From positions 18,036,182-18,100,181 of the forward strand of contig OY829330.1 in the NCBI GenBank assembly GCA_963691655.1: a DNA stretch of 64,000 nt, in the 5' to 3' direction. The notes beneath the pieces were generated by a model. It was not told the DNA's origin. It ran no database searches and saw only the letters and a program-made list of their open reading frames with translations. Shown piece by piece: positions 45,180 to 56,395 of this stretch; the first letter of the stretch is position 1; each line of letters opens with the position of its first letter. The translations under genes and the position numbers were made by a program. The stretch comes from Toxonevra muliebris (lineage: Eukaryota > Arthropoda > Insecta > Diptera > Pallopteridae).

Positions 45180-45793
45180 GAAAATATTCAAGCGAATGCA
45201 AATAAAATTTCAATAGTAATCATTTTTTGAAACATAATTTGAAATTTTTCGATTTTTCTATAGAATTTGAATGATAAAATCGCTATTATGAATATCAAAA
45301 ATGCATATGGAAAAGTTTTTATTTTATTGCTTTTTTTCATGCTTGTTTTTGGAAAAATGTTTACTTTATAATTCATGATTTTTCACCCATATTGTTGGGA
45401 TAATAGCTAGCTAATATAATGTTGGGAATACAATGTAGAAACAAAATACTTCTAAAGATCTCGCATTTAGGTTTCATCTTAACATTCTATAAATGTTAAG
45501 AAATGTTATCTCATAGAAGCAAACAAAAAAAACAGTGAAAATGTTAAGTAACATTAGCAACAGCTCAAACAGGTTTCGTTTGATGAAGAAATCGAAAAAT
45601 TATGTAAATACTAAAAATGTTAACTAACATTGGTAGAGGTAAGGAATTAACCTTTAAGAACAGAAATGTAATGCAAACGGAAAATGTTCTGTACAGTTCT
45701 ACATAGCTTAAACAGAAGTTTAATCTTTAAAGGAAGTGTCATTAACAGCTTCTGTTTAATTTAGAAATTTGACATCGATCCCAAAAAGGGATT

Positions 45794-45855
45794 ATTGCTG
45801 TGAGAGTAGGATGGTGGCTGTTAATCTGGGAGATCCGAGTTCAAATCCAGCAAGG
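45794..45855 (+). other. tRNA-like module in fold-back interior
   Basis: CTGTGAGAGTAGGATGGTGG then GATCCGAGTTCAAATCCAGC gives D-arm, anticodon-arm and T-arm-like segments with a good B box. Its counterpart in the older copy is at 49004-49065. Confidence 0.55.
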
Positions 45856-46923
45856 ATTTTTCTTTCTTGTTTTTCCTTTTTAAAGTAAAGTTATGTTTTT
45901 ATTCACACACATATTCTTTAAAGGTGTGCAATGAGAAATTGAAATATATTTAAAAACGTTTTCAAATAAATATATATATAAATATTTTTATATACAGTGG
46001 TAGTCCAGCATAATGAATAAGGTACTATTCAGGGTCGTACATTATATCGAATATGTAATTTTTTTTATTAATTACAAGCAGAGTAAGAAGTTTAATTAAT
46101 TTAGCAAATTTTAATTAATTTATTTAAAATCAGGGACATAACTGTTACAATAAATAAAAATTTAAAAAAGTTGAAGATACCCATTATTTTTTAACCCTTA
46201 TAAATATTCTTTAAAAATGACAATTAATGTAACCAAACATTTTTTTGGTTACTCATAACAATATCCGCAACCAATATCTTATTTTCGTTACCCATAACCA
46301 ATATCGCTGCCAAATATTTTTTTTTTTTTTGGTTACCCATACATTGTGATGCAAAAATCAGTTTTAAAAATAATATAAAGTGATTCTTTTAGATTTTTTG
46401 ACCCTAGAACAAAATTTTATGTTTCAGAGGAATTATTGCACTTGCTTATGTTTGTCAAATTAAATAAAAACTAAATTTTAACCAATGTTTTTTTATGGTA
46501 ATAGATAATTGAAAAAAAATCCTTTTAGTTCCGAAAATGTTTGTGGGTAACTAAAAAAAACTTTTTGATTGTGATATTGGCTATGGGTAACCAAACTAAA
46601 ATTTTGGTTGCAGTAATTGTTATGGAAAACTAAAAAGAAAAAATAAAAAAGGCGCTCATAATGATGACACTAGATTTTTTTTTTAAAATCATTATTGCTC
46701 AAATGACTTATTTGCTTTAAAAATTTTACTTTGAGTCCCTGTTTCGCCAATAAAAGTTTGTTTCATTATGTGAGTAATGCTGAAGCCGACAGCTTTTCCT
46801 TGGGAGTTTCTTAAATCAAGTATATGATCCAAAAAGAAAACATACTTTATATACTTAGAGTATAAGAACAACTGACTGGCTCATGCTTAATTTAGAAATT
46901 TGACACTGAAATGAAAACAGATC

Positions 46924-46983
46924 TATGGCTCTGGGTGTAGCATATAGATCATCGAAGCGGGAGGCACGGGTTCGAGTCGCGTA
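46924..46983 (+). other. tRNA-like module in fold-back interior
   Basis: TATGGCTCTGGGTGTAGCAT (A-box region) is followed by GGCACGGGTTCGAGTCGCGT (B box and T arm). An inverted relative is at 47189-47250. Confidence 0.55.
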
Positions 46984-47188
46984 AGTAGCAAACGTTTTTT
47001 CATTTTGATAGGAATATTTAAAAATATGCCCAAAATCTGAAATTTCTTCACTTTTATAAATTTTTTTTTTTGTGCGATGTTGCCGAATTTCAACGAAACA
47101 TTGGACGTAATTGTGGTTGTTTTGTTCGCATTTTGGCATTTTTTTCATATTCCTATCTAAATGAAAAACTCAAAAAGTATTTGAAGTT

Positions 47189-47250
47189 CCCAGGGATATA
47201 ACTCGCAACTCCACAGTGGAAGACATAAGCTCTACACTCAGAGCCATAGA
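47189..47250 (-). other. tRNA-like module, inverted
   Basis: On the minus strand CTATGGCTCTGAGTGTAGAG and TTGCGAGTTATATCCCTGG correspond to the A- and B-box regions of the module at 46924-46983. The two make up the inner inverted repeat. Confidence 0.5.
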
Positions 47251-47748
47251 CTTGTTTCGGTTTCAGTGCCAAATTTCTCAATTAGTCAACTGCCTATAAA
47301 CATTAACTACCTATATTTTGTTTTTGGATCAAAAGTAATTTAGTTAGTTTGATAGGTTGGTAAATTATACCCACCACTATAATGCTCATATTCACCATAT
47401 GAGGAACTTCAATGTACGATTTGTTTTTGGAGAATGTGGTATGGTTGATTTGTTGATCTTAGGCTGTTATTCTAGCATATATGAAATGTTAAAATGTGCC
47501 ATAAGAAATTTTTCAACCAAAACAATATTCGAAAATTAAGGTTTTGGCTATGTCAAAAATCAACCAAAACCTAAAAATTAATAAAACATTTTCCTATTTT
47601 CATTAACTTAAAAAAACTTAAAAAAAAAAAAACAAATTAGGACGTTTGATTTTTAAAACACCAAAATATTCAGAATAGCGATATTATTATTTATTAAATC
47701 ATTAGAAGTATCAAAAATTTCAAATTATGGTGATGAAAATGGTTACTG

Positions 47749-48037
47749 TCAAAATTTACATTGGTTAGCCAATGTGGTTAACATAACATAGCATAACATT
47801 TATACTCCAGCTGTTAAATGACCGATACAAGAAGGAAATCAAATACCAGAAATTCCTTTTGTCATCAAACACACCGAACTCATCCACTCATACATTTTGC
47901 TCGGTTGGTTTAATTTTTTACATCGTGGACAGTTGTGTTCGATGTATCGGTCGGTTACCTAGGAACTGGCACGTCAAATTAAATGTTTCAGCAACACGAA
48001 GAGCGAAATGCGACCTCTTTACAATCTAGACTCTTTG
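47749..48037 (-). repeat. Right arm of the fold-back complex
   Basis: Reverse complement of 44891-45179 with about five substitutions and no length change. Confidence 0.9.
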
Positions 48038-48099
48038 GTATAATTGCACGATAGCACGAAATGCAAAAATATTATACTAAATTATACTACGATTCGAGA

Positions 48100-49670
48100 G
48101 AGCAAATTAACGTATAACCAAAGAGGCTATATTCTAAAGAGGTTGCAATTGGCTCAGCAACATTTTACCGTTCATTCTTCAGAAACCACATATGGGCCAA
48201 CCGACCGATTCTCTCGACTCCGACCGTAAATAACTCAAACCATCGAACAAAATACGTTGGATCGAGCAATTTGCGTTCGACCATACTTAAATATGTTAAC
48301 CACATTAGCTAAGCAATGTGAATGTTGATATACATAATATTTGAATGAATATGAATGCAAATGAAATTTCCACATTAATGAATTCTTTCTTATTCTGAAA
48401 AACTTGAAGAAAAAACGTAATTATAATTGATTTTTTTATTGATTTGATATTTATTAGGTACCTACATATATTATATGAAATATATGTAGGTAAGTCATAG
48501 AATTATTAAAGTATATTATTATTCATTCATTTTATAATATTGTGTAAATAAATTTATTTTTATTACCATACATTTGAAGTCTTTTAATAGACATTTTATT
48601 TTCAATCATCATTTTCTAGCAATATTGTTGGGATAACAAGCAAACAATGTTATAAATCCAATCTAAATACAAAAAATTTCTAAAGGTCATTGGTTTTATG
48701 TTAACATTCATGACAAAAAATGTAGATAGAATGTTGGAATGCATCTAAAATGTTATCTAACTCAAGCAAACCAAATGAAACATTGAAATAATAGACTACA
48801 AATGTTAAGTAACATTAGCTAACAACAGTGTAAATACTACAAATGTTAACTAACATTGGTAGAGGTATGAAATTAACCTTTAAGAATAGAAATGTAACGC
48901 AAAAACAAAATGTTCTGCACAGTTATACATACACCTTGAGCAGTAGTGCCACTAATAGCTTCTGTTGAATTTAGAAATTTGAGAGGGATGTTAAAATTAG
49001 GTTATGGCTGTGAGAGTAGCATGTTGGCTTTTGATCTGGTGGATCCGAGCTCGAATCCACCAAGGGTTTTTTCCTTTTTTGTTTACCTTTTTAAACTTCT
49101 ATTGAAATGTACTTAAAAATTATCCTATCCTATATTAGTAGATATTTTTATATACTTGTTATATTTTTTTTTTAAATTTGCAAACAAATGAAATTGTGAA
49201 AAAGCAAATTAATAAATTACTTTTCAGCATTTTTTTTTATAAGTATGAAAATTCCTTAAAAATGACAATTAATATAACCAAAAATGTTTTGGTTGCACAT
49301 AAATATTTAAAAAAATTTGTTTTTTTGACTCTCTCCATTTTAAATAATCAAACCAAAATATCAAAATTCAATAAAAACCAGGAAAAAAAAACAAAAACAG
49401 TACCACGAGTTTTGCAGAATTGATAGGTGAAAAATTGCGAAATGCGAACAATAACAACGATCACAATCAATAGATTAATTATATGCGATGTTGCCAAAAT
49501 ATCGTTGAAATTCGGCATAATCGCAAAAATAATTTATTAAAATGAAGACATTTCATTTATCGGCATATTTTTAGATATTCTATCAATGGAAAAATTGACA
49601 CATTAGAAGATATTAATCAACTAACTGGCTCATGCTTAATTTAATGCAGAAATTTGACACTTCAATTTGA
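48100..49670 (+). repeat. Older diverged copy of the fold-back family
   Basis: Matches the left half of the 44891-48037 complex in the same orientation: CAACCGACCGAT near 48197, GTTAACCACATTAG near 48294, ATTGTTGGGATAAC near 48622, GTTAACTAACATTGGTAGAG near 48845, a tRNA-like module at 49004-49065, and AACTGGCTCATGCTTAATTT near 49624. Much more diverged than the two arms of the complex are from each other. Confidence 0.7.
49004..49065 (+). other. tRNA-like module in older copy
   Basis: TGGCTGTGAGAGTAGCATGT followed by GGTGGATCCGAGCTCGAATC and CACC: the T-arm stem pairs perfectly around the B box, better than in the younger copy at 45794-45855. Confidence 0.55.
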
Positions 49671-51693
49671 CACTCTGTGCCTACCAAGGCATGGACCGGA
49701 CATCTGTCTACAAAAAAGAATCAAGATGACATAGAGAGTATTTTTTTTGGGAAATCAACATTTCAAGTCGATAAAAAGTTGTCTACAACGCTTCATATAA
49801 AAAAATGGTCAGATTGAAGAAAATTTAGATCTTCTCCAAGGGTCCTTAAGTTTATAATTTTGTTTAGAAAAAATGGAAATTTTCCACCTTATTTTTTATA
49901 ATGAAGAATGAAGTGATTTTTTTCCTAGTTGAAAAATGTTAGTAATAAGGTGTGAAATAAAATAATATTCTAATGGAAATTTTAGAAAAATTAGCTATTT
50001 TTTCTAATTTAGGAAATGTTAACAAAAATTTGGACAAAATTCTTTTGTGGTGCATGTGGGTTTATAGAGACAACTTTTTATCGACAAAAATAAAAGTTTT
50101 TTTGATACACCCTAATAAACATCATGCAGTTCAGTATTATAAAGTGCGTTAGTACACATTCATTGTGAATGTCATCGAGCTGATAAAAGTAACAAATCGC
50201 TCAAATAATGCTTATCACTTGTCTGTCAACTTCGGTACATATGAAAATCCTAAGAACAATGATGCTAAGTAAAAGAGAAATAAAATAAATTGAAACGTGT
50301 TTAGTTTTTGTTACATTGAATTGCATACACGTATACATAAATGTATGTAAGTATGTACAAGCAACGAGCTGGGGGCTGCGTGAAAAGATGAAGGGTGTTG
50401 TTGAGATGTTAGTTCCACAAAATTTTTGAATTATCATGGGTTAACTTTGCAAAAAAAAAAAAAATGTTGGCCCTATTATAAATAAATATAAAGGAACAAC
50501 TTCAGCAATCAACGCGAAAATATCGTCATGGAAATTGCTACTGTCAACAACACTTGTTCGGAATATGATGATAAAATTCAATATGCAAAAGGAGAAGTTT
50601 ATTGTACAAATCGTTTGCTGCAAGAACCGAACCCCCCAATGTGCATTTTACCACTTTGAGTTAAATATGCCACGCAATTAAAAATTTGGTAAATTTACAA
50701 TTCACCATTTATGATTCTAAATTCTGAGTTTGTAATTACGAATTCCTTCATAAAGGAGCGATTTATATGCTATTTAAAAAGGTCCATTATGATGTCCATA
50801 TGCATTCGGAATCCTCGAACCAGATCTAAAAAGACTCTACTCATCCTGAAACCACTTAGTACCAGTGCTGTCGTTTTGAAAATTTTAAGGGGAGGAATTT
50901 TTCAAAATGTCTTACAAGTTTTCAAATAAGTTTTGCTTAGAATCTAGAGTCTTAGATAATTGCAAACAGTTGCACTAATGTACAGAAATTTTATTAGAAA
51001 AAAATACATTTTTTTAATTCACAGCTTTTTTGACACAAGTTCAGTCATACTTAAAGCTAAAAAATTTATGAAAATAAAACAAATTCCTATAAAAACCAAA
51101 TATTCCTTTTTTGGAAACAAACGGTAGTATCAGTAAATAATAATAAAAAAAAGCAATAATGATTAAAAAACTACAACAAACTTGTCTTCTTTCTTCTCAA
51201 AACCGGGTAAAAAAAGTAGAATGTTATTTGTGGTACTTTGAAACAGCTTAATCGAAGGTACCTAGAAGGAGGCATCATTTTTTTTTTTTTTGTAGCTTTT
51301 CTTACCAACCATTGCTGCATTAACAGTTGCAGTCAGCAAGCAATTTCGTTTTTTGTTTTTAATTAGATTCAATTGAGAAAAAATTATATATGCCGCTGTA
51401 CTGCTATGTGGAAAACTTAAAATTGCGCCAATAAATTTTTCCAGTTTTGAAAGCATTTTTTCTTTTAAAGCATTCTTTATATAAAAAATTTCACGGAATT
51501 CTTCCAGTTCCAAATCGAATATATATACAATATAAATTCATTACTAATTTATTGATATTTATTAAATATGCAAACTTACTTTTACGCGGTTTTTCTACTA
51601 TTGATTTCAATTGTCAAAAATGGAACACAAACTTTGAATTTTGACAGTAATCCAGCGATAAATAAAGTAGAGCTAGTCATAGTAACAAATATT
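49671..51693. other. AT-rich stretch, no gene supported
   Basis: Only short chance frames. No element ends or tRNA-like motifs that I can support. Confidence 0.45.
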
Positions 51694-51785
51694 TCACAGC
51701 CAGAAACTAAAATAACCCAACAGAACATATTTAGTTCGATTTACGTTTACAACCAAAAATTCAAGAATACAACCCAAAAATTCTA

Positions 51786-52308
51786 GAATATGAAATAGAA
51801 GGATTTTTTCCGATTGGTGAGGACAGGAGGATTGAGATTTGAGCGGAGTACGAATACTCCGATCAGAGTACCTTCGGCAGCACTGCTTAGTACTCTTAAT
51901 GAACCTTACAAGGTCAGTTGGTGGAATCTCCGCCAGGTCCTCCAGTTCTTCAAACAGTCTGTCTCCTAGAAAACGAAGTCGATGGATTTGGAGATTGGGG
52001 CATTTGCAGAGAAAGTGGTGGATGGTCTTATGTTCTTCTTCGTCTTCACAGCTTCTACAGTAGTTTGGTGCTGCGACTCCAATTCTTAAGGCCATTGCGC
52101 CAATAGCACAAAAACCTGTGAGTATCCCAGCTAGTACTCGAGTTTGTTTTCTTTCTATACAGAGAAAATGCTGAGTTCTTTTCTTATCAAGAGATGGCCA
52201 TAAGCATCGGACTATCTTACAGTCGCTCCTGGCTTGCCAGGGCCTGTTGATTGTTTCCTCCGCTTTTTGGTCTAGACTTGTTTTCGCGGTTCCAATTAGT
52301 ATATTTAA
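51786..52308 (-). pseudogene. LOA-like ORF2 C-terminus (downstream of RNase H)
   Basis: Open on the minus strand from NILIGTAKTSLDQKAEETIN through RVLAGILTGFCAIGAMALRI to YCRSCEDEEEHKTIHHFLCK, a Cys/His segment that matches CRGCGSEEEEETVLHFMCEC of the element at 26583-32146. It continues the RNase H piece at 56396-56920 across the Jockey insertion. The frame is lost near 51880. Confidence 0.78.
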
Positions 52309-52333
52309 TTTTTTTTTTTAGTTCCAATTTACA

Positions 52334-54316
52334 TTACACCTGTTTATTGACACTAAGTAATTTTTTTTTACAGTTTGGAAGTATACGTTTTTTTAAATAC
52401 ATATGTTTGAGGCTGGATTTTTGAATGACTTCTTCCACTGAGTCGATGTTCAATTTTAGTTGGATGTCTTTGTTTGAGATGTACCACTCGGCATTAACGA
52501 TGGTGCGAAGAATTTTTGACTGAATTTGTTGAATTATTTTTATGTTAGATTTAGATATTTCGATACCATATCTCCAAATAGGCTTGACTAATGTTTTATA
52601 TATTATCAGATTATTTGTTACTGAGACCTTTGATTGTCTGCCCAAAAGCCAATAAATTGAATCGATTATAAATTTCTTGTCTTTTGCGCGTGATATGTTC
52701 TTTCCAGAGTAGTTTTGCGTCAATAGTCATACCCAGATATTTAGCATTTGTGTCTATTTTAATTGGTTCATTGTTTATATGCAAGTGATGATTGCTATGT
52801 CTCCTATTTATGTAAATTACTTGAACAGTATTGCTACTATTTATCTCGATACCCCAGTTCTTAAACCACAGCAATGTGTTGTCCAGTAGTGTTTGTAGTT
52901 TTGTTAAGGTATTTGACGATAATAAAACCGTGTCATCAGCGAATGTAGCTATCAAGTTTTCTCCAGGGGTGGAGTTGGTATATCAGCTGTATATAGAAGG
53001 TACAACAATGGTCCCAGAACACTGCCGTTGGGTACACCAGATTCCATTTAGTGGATTTCAGAGCATTCATATTGATGCTTGACATAGAAGTACCTGTCAC
53101 TGATATAGCTGCGTAGCAGTTGGTAGTAACATTGTGGAAGCTGGCAATTTAACTTATGTAAAAGCCCTTTGTGCCACACGCTGTTAAATGCCTTTGCAAC
53201 ATCTAAATATACTGCTTTACAAAACTTTTTTTTTGTCAATATCGGATGAGATTTTATGTGTTACTCTGTGTACTTGTTCAATAGTAGAATGTTTTCATCT
53301 GAAACCAAGCTGGTGGTTAAGAATTAAGTTTCTTTTTATTATTATAGGTTCAAGTCGGTTATATATAGGCTTTTCGAATAATTTAGACATTACAGGCAGT
53401 AGACTGATGGGTCTATATGACGTAGCTTCGGTTATTATTTTCCTTTTAATTTTTATTTTTTCTTTAATAGCTGATGAGACAATATCGTTTTTAGGTTGGT
53501 ATTTGGGCATTGGTGTTGAGTCAGATGCTGCACGGATAATTATATCATTCAGATATGGTACAGCAGAGTCAATTTCGTCTTCATTTTTCAATGAGACATT
53601 TATGTTAAATTTGTTCTCCATTATTTCACGGGACGTACACCAGTCTGTATAACTTTTATATAGATTTTTGTTGCATGTTGATAATAGCAAGGTACTTTGG
53701 AAGGTAAGCATAACTGGAGAGTGGTCAGATGAAAGCTCGTAGCTAGTTTTTATGCTTTTTGTGATACAGAAGTTAATTAGATCTGGCCTTTTCGTCATGT
53801 CATTTGTTGGTAGTCTATATGTTGGTTCACCTGTACTTATAAAGCTACTATTTGTTGCAGATATTGCGTCAAGTAATTGTCTGCCTTTTGTGTTTGTTAT
53901 TCTAGAGCCCCAGATTGTATTATTAGCATTAAAGTCTCCTTCAGCAATGTATCGATTGCTGTATTGTTGTGTTTAGGTGGACAGTAGATAGCTGACAGGA
54001 CTAGGGTACCATAAAAATCTTCAACTTGAACAGAAGTTGCTTGTAAGTGCTCCTCCCTATAGCTTTCCAGTGCAACACACTTTATATTTTTATTCAATAT
54101 TATTGCCGTGCCACCTTGTGCTCTATTGTTTGAATGACTGGTGCAGAAAATTTTGTAATTTGGGATATTTACAAAACTCTTTTCGGAAAAATGTGTCTCT
54201 GATACTAGGATTATGTCGATAGAATTATTACATATGAATGAAGTTAATTCAAGAATATGTTGGCTTAGTCCATTTGCGTTCCACAAAACAATTTTTAAGT
54301 TATTTATGTTGTTCAT
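52334..54316 (-). pseudogene. Jockey-type ORF2: endonuclease and reverse transcriptase, broken
   Basis: From the ATG at 54316: KIVLWNANGLSQHILELTSF, then ILVSETHFSEKS with the catalytic Glu, and later SSDHSPVMLTF. RT motifs are ATSYRPISLLPVMSKLFEKP, AVYLDVAKAFNSVWHKGLLH (motif A), ATFADDTVLLSSNTL (FADD box) and KYLGMTIDAKLLWKEHI. The protein ends NCKKKLLSVNKQV at 52334. Frameshifts lie near 53930, 53240-53295, 53040 and 52620, and the segment between the endonuclease and RT is shortened near 53430. No RNase H follows, as expected for Jockey. Most coding blocks are present, so this is a fairly recent insertion. Confidence 0.87.
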
Positions 54317-54329
54317 CGAGTTTAGTTAC

Positions 54330-54640
54330 CAGAAGAGTGATAATGCTCATCATGTTGTTGAAGAAGGTTATTTTTCTCGTAGGGTAGGGAAACGTTTAAT
54401 TTTTAAAAATTTGTACACCATGCATCCTTTATAATTGGCGGTAAGTTTTTCACCACATAAAGCGCATTTAACATTATTACTATTTTGGGTGATTGTACAG
54501 TTTATAGTTTTGTGGGTACCAGCACATTTTACACATATTGGTTTTTGTATGGCAATTTATGCATTGTGGTAGCGATTTTTTCGGGTGTGGTGGTTCAAAG
54601 GATACTTTGCAGTGCAATAGGTTAGTTATGGCGTATATAT
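54330..54640 (-). pseudogene. Jockey-type ORF1 C-terminus with CCHC zinc knuckles
   Basis: On the minus strand LPQCINCHTKT, then CVKCAGTHKTINC (Cys-x2-Cys-x4-His-x4-Cys) and CALCGEKLTANYKGC form the gag-like zinc-knuckle series typical of Jockey ORF1, which binds element RNA. The reading frame shifts near 54545. The frame ends just before the ORF2 start. Sequence upstream of 54650 is unrelated. Confidence 0.75.
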
Positions 54641-55723
54641 TTTGTTTTTTTTTGTTAGGATTTTACAAGCATCACATTTATTCAGCTACATGGTAACGCC
54701 TTGCTGACTGCAATACGATTTTTTCTTCTCCTTTTACTATTTTTTTTTGTGTGTAAACAAAATTAAAATACAACACGCGCCAAAGTATGTTTTCGAAGCT
54801 AATTCGAGATCGCCAAATACAAATATTATATTCATTTTTTTCAGTTGGTAAGTTTTTGTTCGTTAACTTACATACTGTTCTACAGTTCTTTAACTATAGT
54901 TTCGATCGACCGAGCTATATTTTACCATAGAATAAAATACACTAAATTGAATTATTACGCAAGAGAAGCTCAATTGGTTTGTCATTTCCAACAGCAGAAT
55001 GGATTTTGTGTAAAAATTTTGAATTTTATGTTTAAAGTTTTTGTAATGGAATGGCCTATAAATTAAAAAAATATGCTTTCGATTTTCTGATTACTTTTTG
55101 TAAGAAAGAACTGCTTAACTTATGACTTGTGTGAAAAATTACCAAAAATTACACCAAAAATCAAACTTTTAGCACCTATAAAAAACTTACTTAACCCATT
55201 TTTATCTGCTACTAAAACTTTTTGCAAGTGCTATAAACGTGAAAAAAATGTCTAATGTAAATTTTTTTTTATTTCTTCAGGTTTGGCGACCATTGTCTAG
55301 ATATCAGTGCTTTTCGCGCTCACTTGGTCCCAGTAAATAAGCCACGGAATGCTTTTGTTGTTTTTGCTGTAAATTATAATTCGAAAACAAGTTGAAATTT
55401 GAAGAAATAATATTTTCGAGCTTTTGAAATATTCTCTACGAGCGTTATTTTTTTTTTCGTGAGTCACTTTGCGCGACTGTAAAAAAACATGTAAAAATAC
55501 GAACTGACCCAAACCAAAATAATTTTAAATAATGTATTACAGGCTTAAAGAACGTATATATGTACTCATCATCTAGTTTATCAGTCAATTTTGATTGAAA
55601 TTTAAACTTAGTTTAAACGCACAATATTGGCCGTTTAAACTTCGTTTAAATTGCCATATGATTTTGACACCTGCTTCTTTCAAATAAAATAAAAGTGTAT
55701 GTGAAACTAAAAAAAGAAGCAAA

Positions 55724-55920
55724 ATGAACTTTTCTGATGGAGAGATAGTGAGTGATGCTGAAATGCACGAAATCTTAAACATTACAGTTTTAAGAAGACT
55801 TCGAACAATAAGATCGCCCCCAAACCATTTTCATATATTTGGAGAGAAAGATTTTTATGAACGATTTTATCTTACAAAGACTTCAGCACATAGCGTCCTG
55901 GAGCTTATTGCCCGCATATA
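55724..55920 (+). pseudogene. Possible PIF/Harbinger transposase N-terminal fragment
   Basis: The ATG at 55724 gives about 65 codons ending in FHIFGEKDFYERFYLTKTSA and HSVLELIARI, then a stop. That segment resembles the helix-turn-helix region just ahead of the DDE nuclease in insect Harbinger (HARBI1-like) transposases. No DDE residues follow, so it is a fragment or one exon. It lies between the two ORF1 pieces of the Jockey element, on the opposite strand. Confidence 0.5.
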
Positions 55921-56183
55921 GCGAATCGAACAAATTGGTGAGACATTGCATGTGCAAAAAAGTGTGCCATACTTTCGACTTTTCTTCCTCACTTGCCCTG
56001 TCCGTTTACTTGCACTCTATTATTTTGTGCTTCTCTACAACTTCTATTAGGAAAGAAATCTCCGCGGAGCTAAATTCTATTCTATTCTCATTGTATTCCA
56101 GTGCTATAGCATATCTTGCTTGGAATTCAGCGACTTTTTAAAAACTGACACAGCGAAACAACCTCCCCCTCGGTCGGTTAATT

Positions 56184-56395
56184 TCACTTCAAGTCCTGTC
56201 CTATTTTCAAAGATCGAAAAGTTGGCAACAGTGATTGTAAATTTTGCACGTATATTGGTGGTGGTTTAGGAACATATTTCTTTATTGGTTGCTTTACAAG
56301 CTCTGCTTTACTGTTTTTAATCGTTTCGTCAATCTCATTATCAGAAGAGAGAGCTTCAATCCTGTTTGATGCAACATATAGTAATGACACCAGCT
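56184..56395 (-). pseudogene. Jockey-type ORF1 fragment fused in frame to RNase H end
   Basis: One minus-strand frame runs from the RNase H end (GNEKADELARMGAALDPENE) straight into AELVKQPIKKYVPKPPPIYV and NLQSLLPTFRSLK. The KPPPIYV motif is typical of the region before the zinc knuckles in Jockey ORF1. The junction near 56390 therefore marks the 5' edge of the nested Jockey element rather than a real fusion gene. Confidence 0.6.

Larger units (their letters stand above)
44891..48037. mobile_element. Fold-back repeat complex with 289-bp inverted arms (3.1 kb)
   Basis: 44891-45179 and 47749-48037 are equal-length inverted arms that differ at only about 5 of 289 positions by eye. A further diverged inverted pair lies inside (about 46240-46310 with 46570-46635, built on GGTTACCCATA words), so the outer structure is centred near 46450. 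A second inverted pair (about 46892-47014 with 47165-47285) is centred near 47090. The interior has tRNA-like modules and no transposase. The architecture resembles Foldback/Galileo-type elements but I cannot assign a superfamily. Confidence 0.75.
52309..56395 (-). mobile_element. Jockey-clade non-LTR retrotransposon nested in the LOA-like element
   Basis: The 3' end has a short poly(A) at 52308-52319 on the minus strand, right against LOA-like coding sequence. ORF2 (52334-54316) and the zinc-knuckle end of ORF1 (54330-54640) follow upstream. A further ORF1 piece (56184-56395) joins the LOA-like RNase H on its far side. 54650-56183 interrupts ORF1 and contains a Harbinger-like fragment. I did not find a clean target duplication. 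Confidence 0.68.

Noticed and set aside
45794..47250. tRNA-like modules as functional tRNA genes
   Set aside because: Acceptor stems do not pair, and the modules recur as parts of a repeat family.
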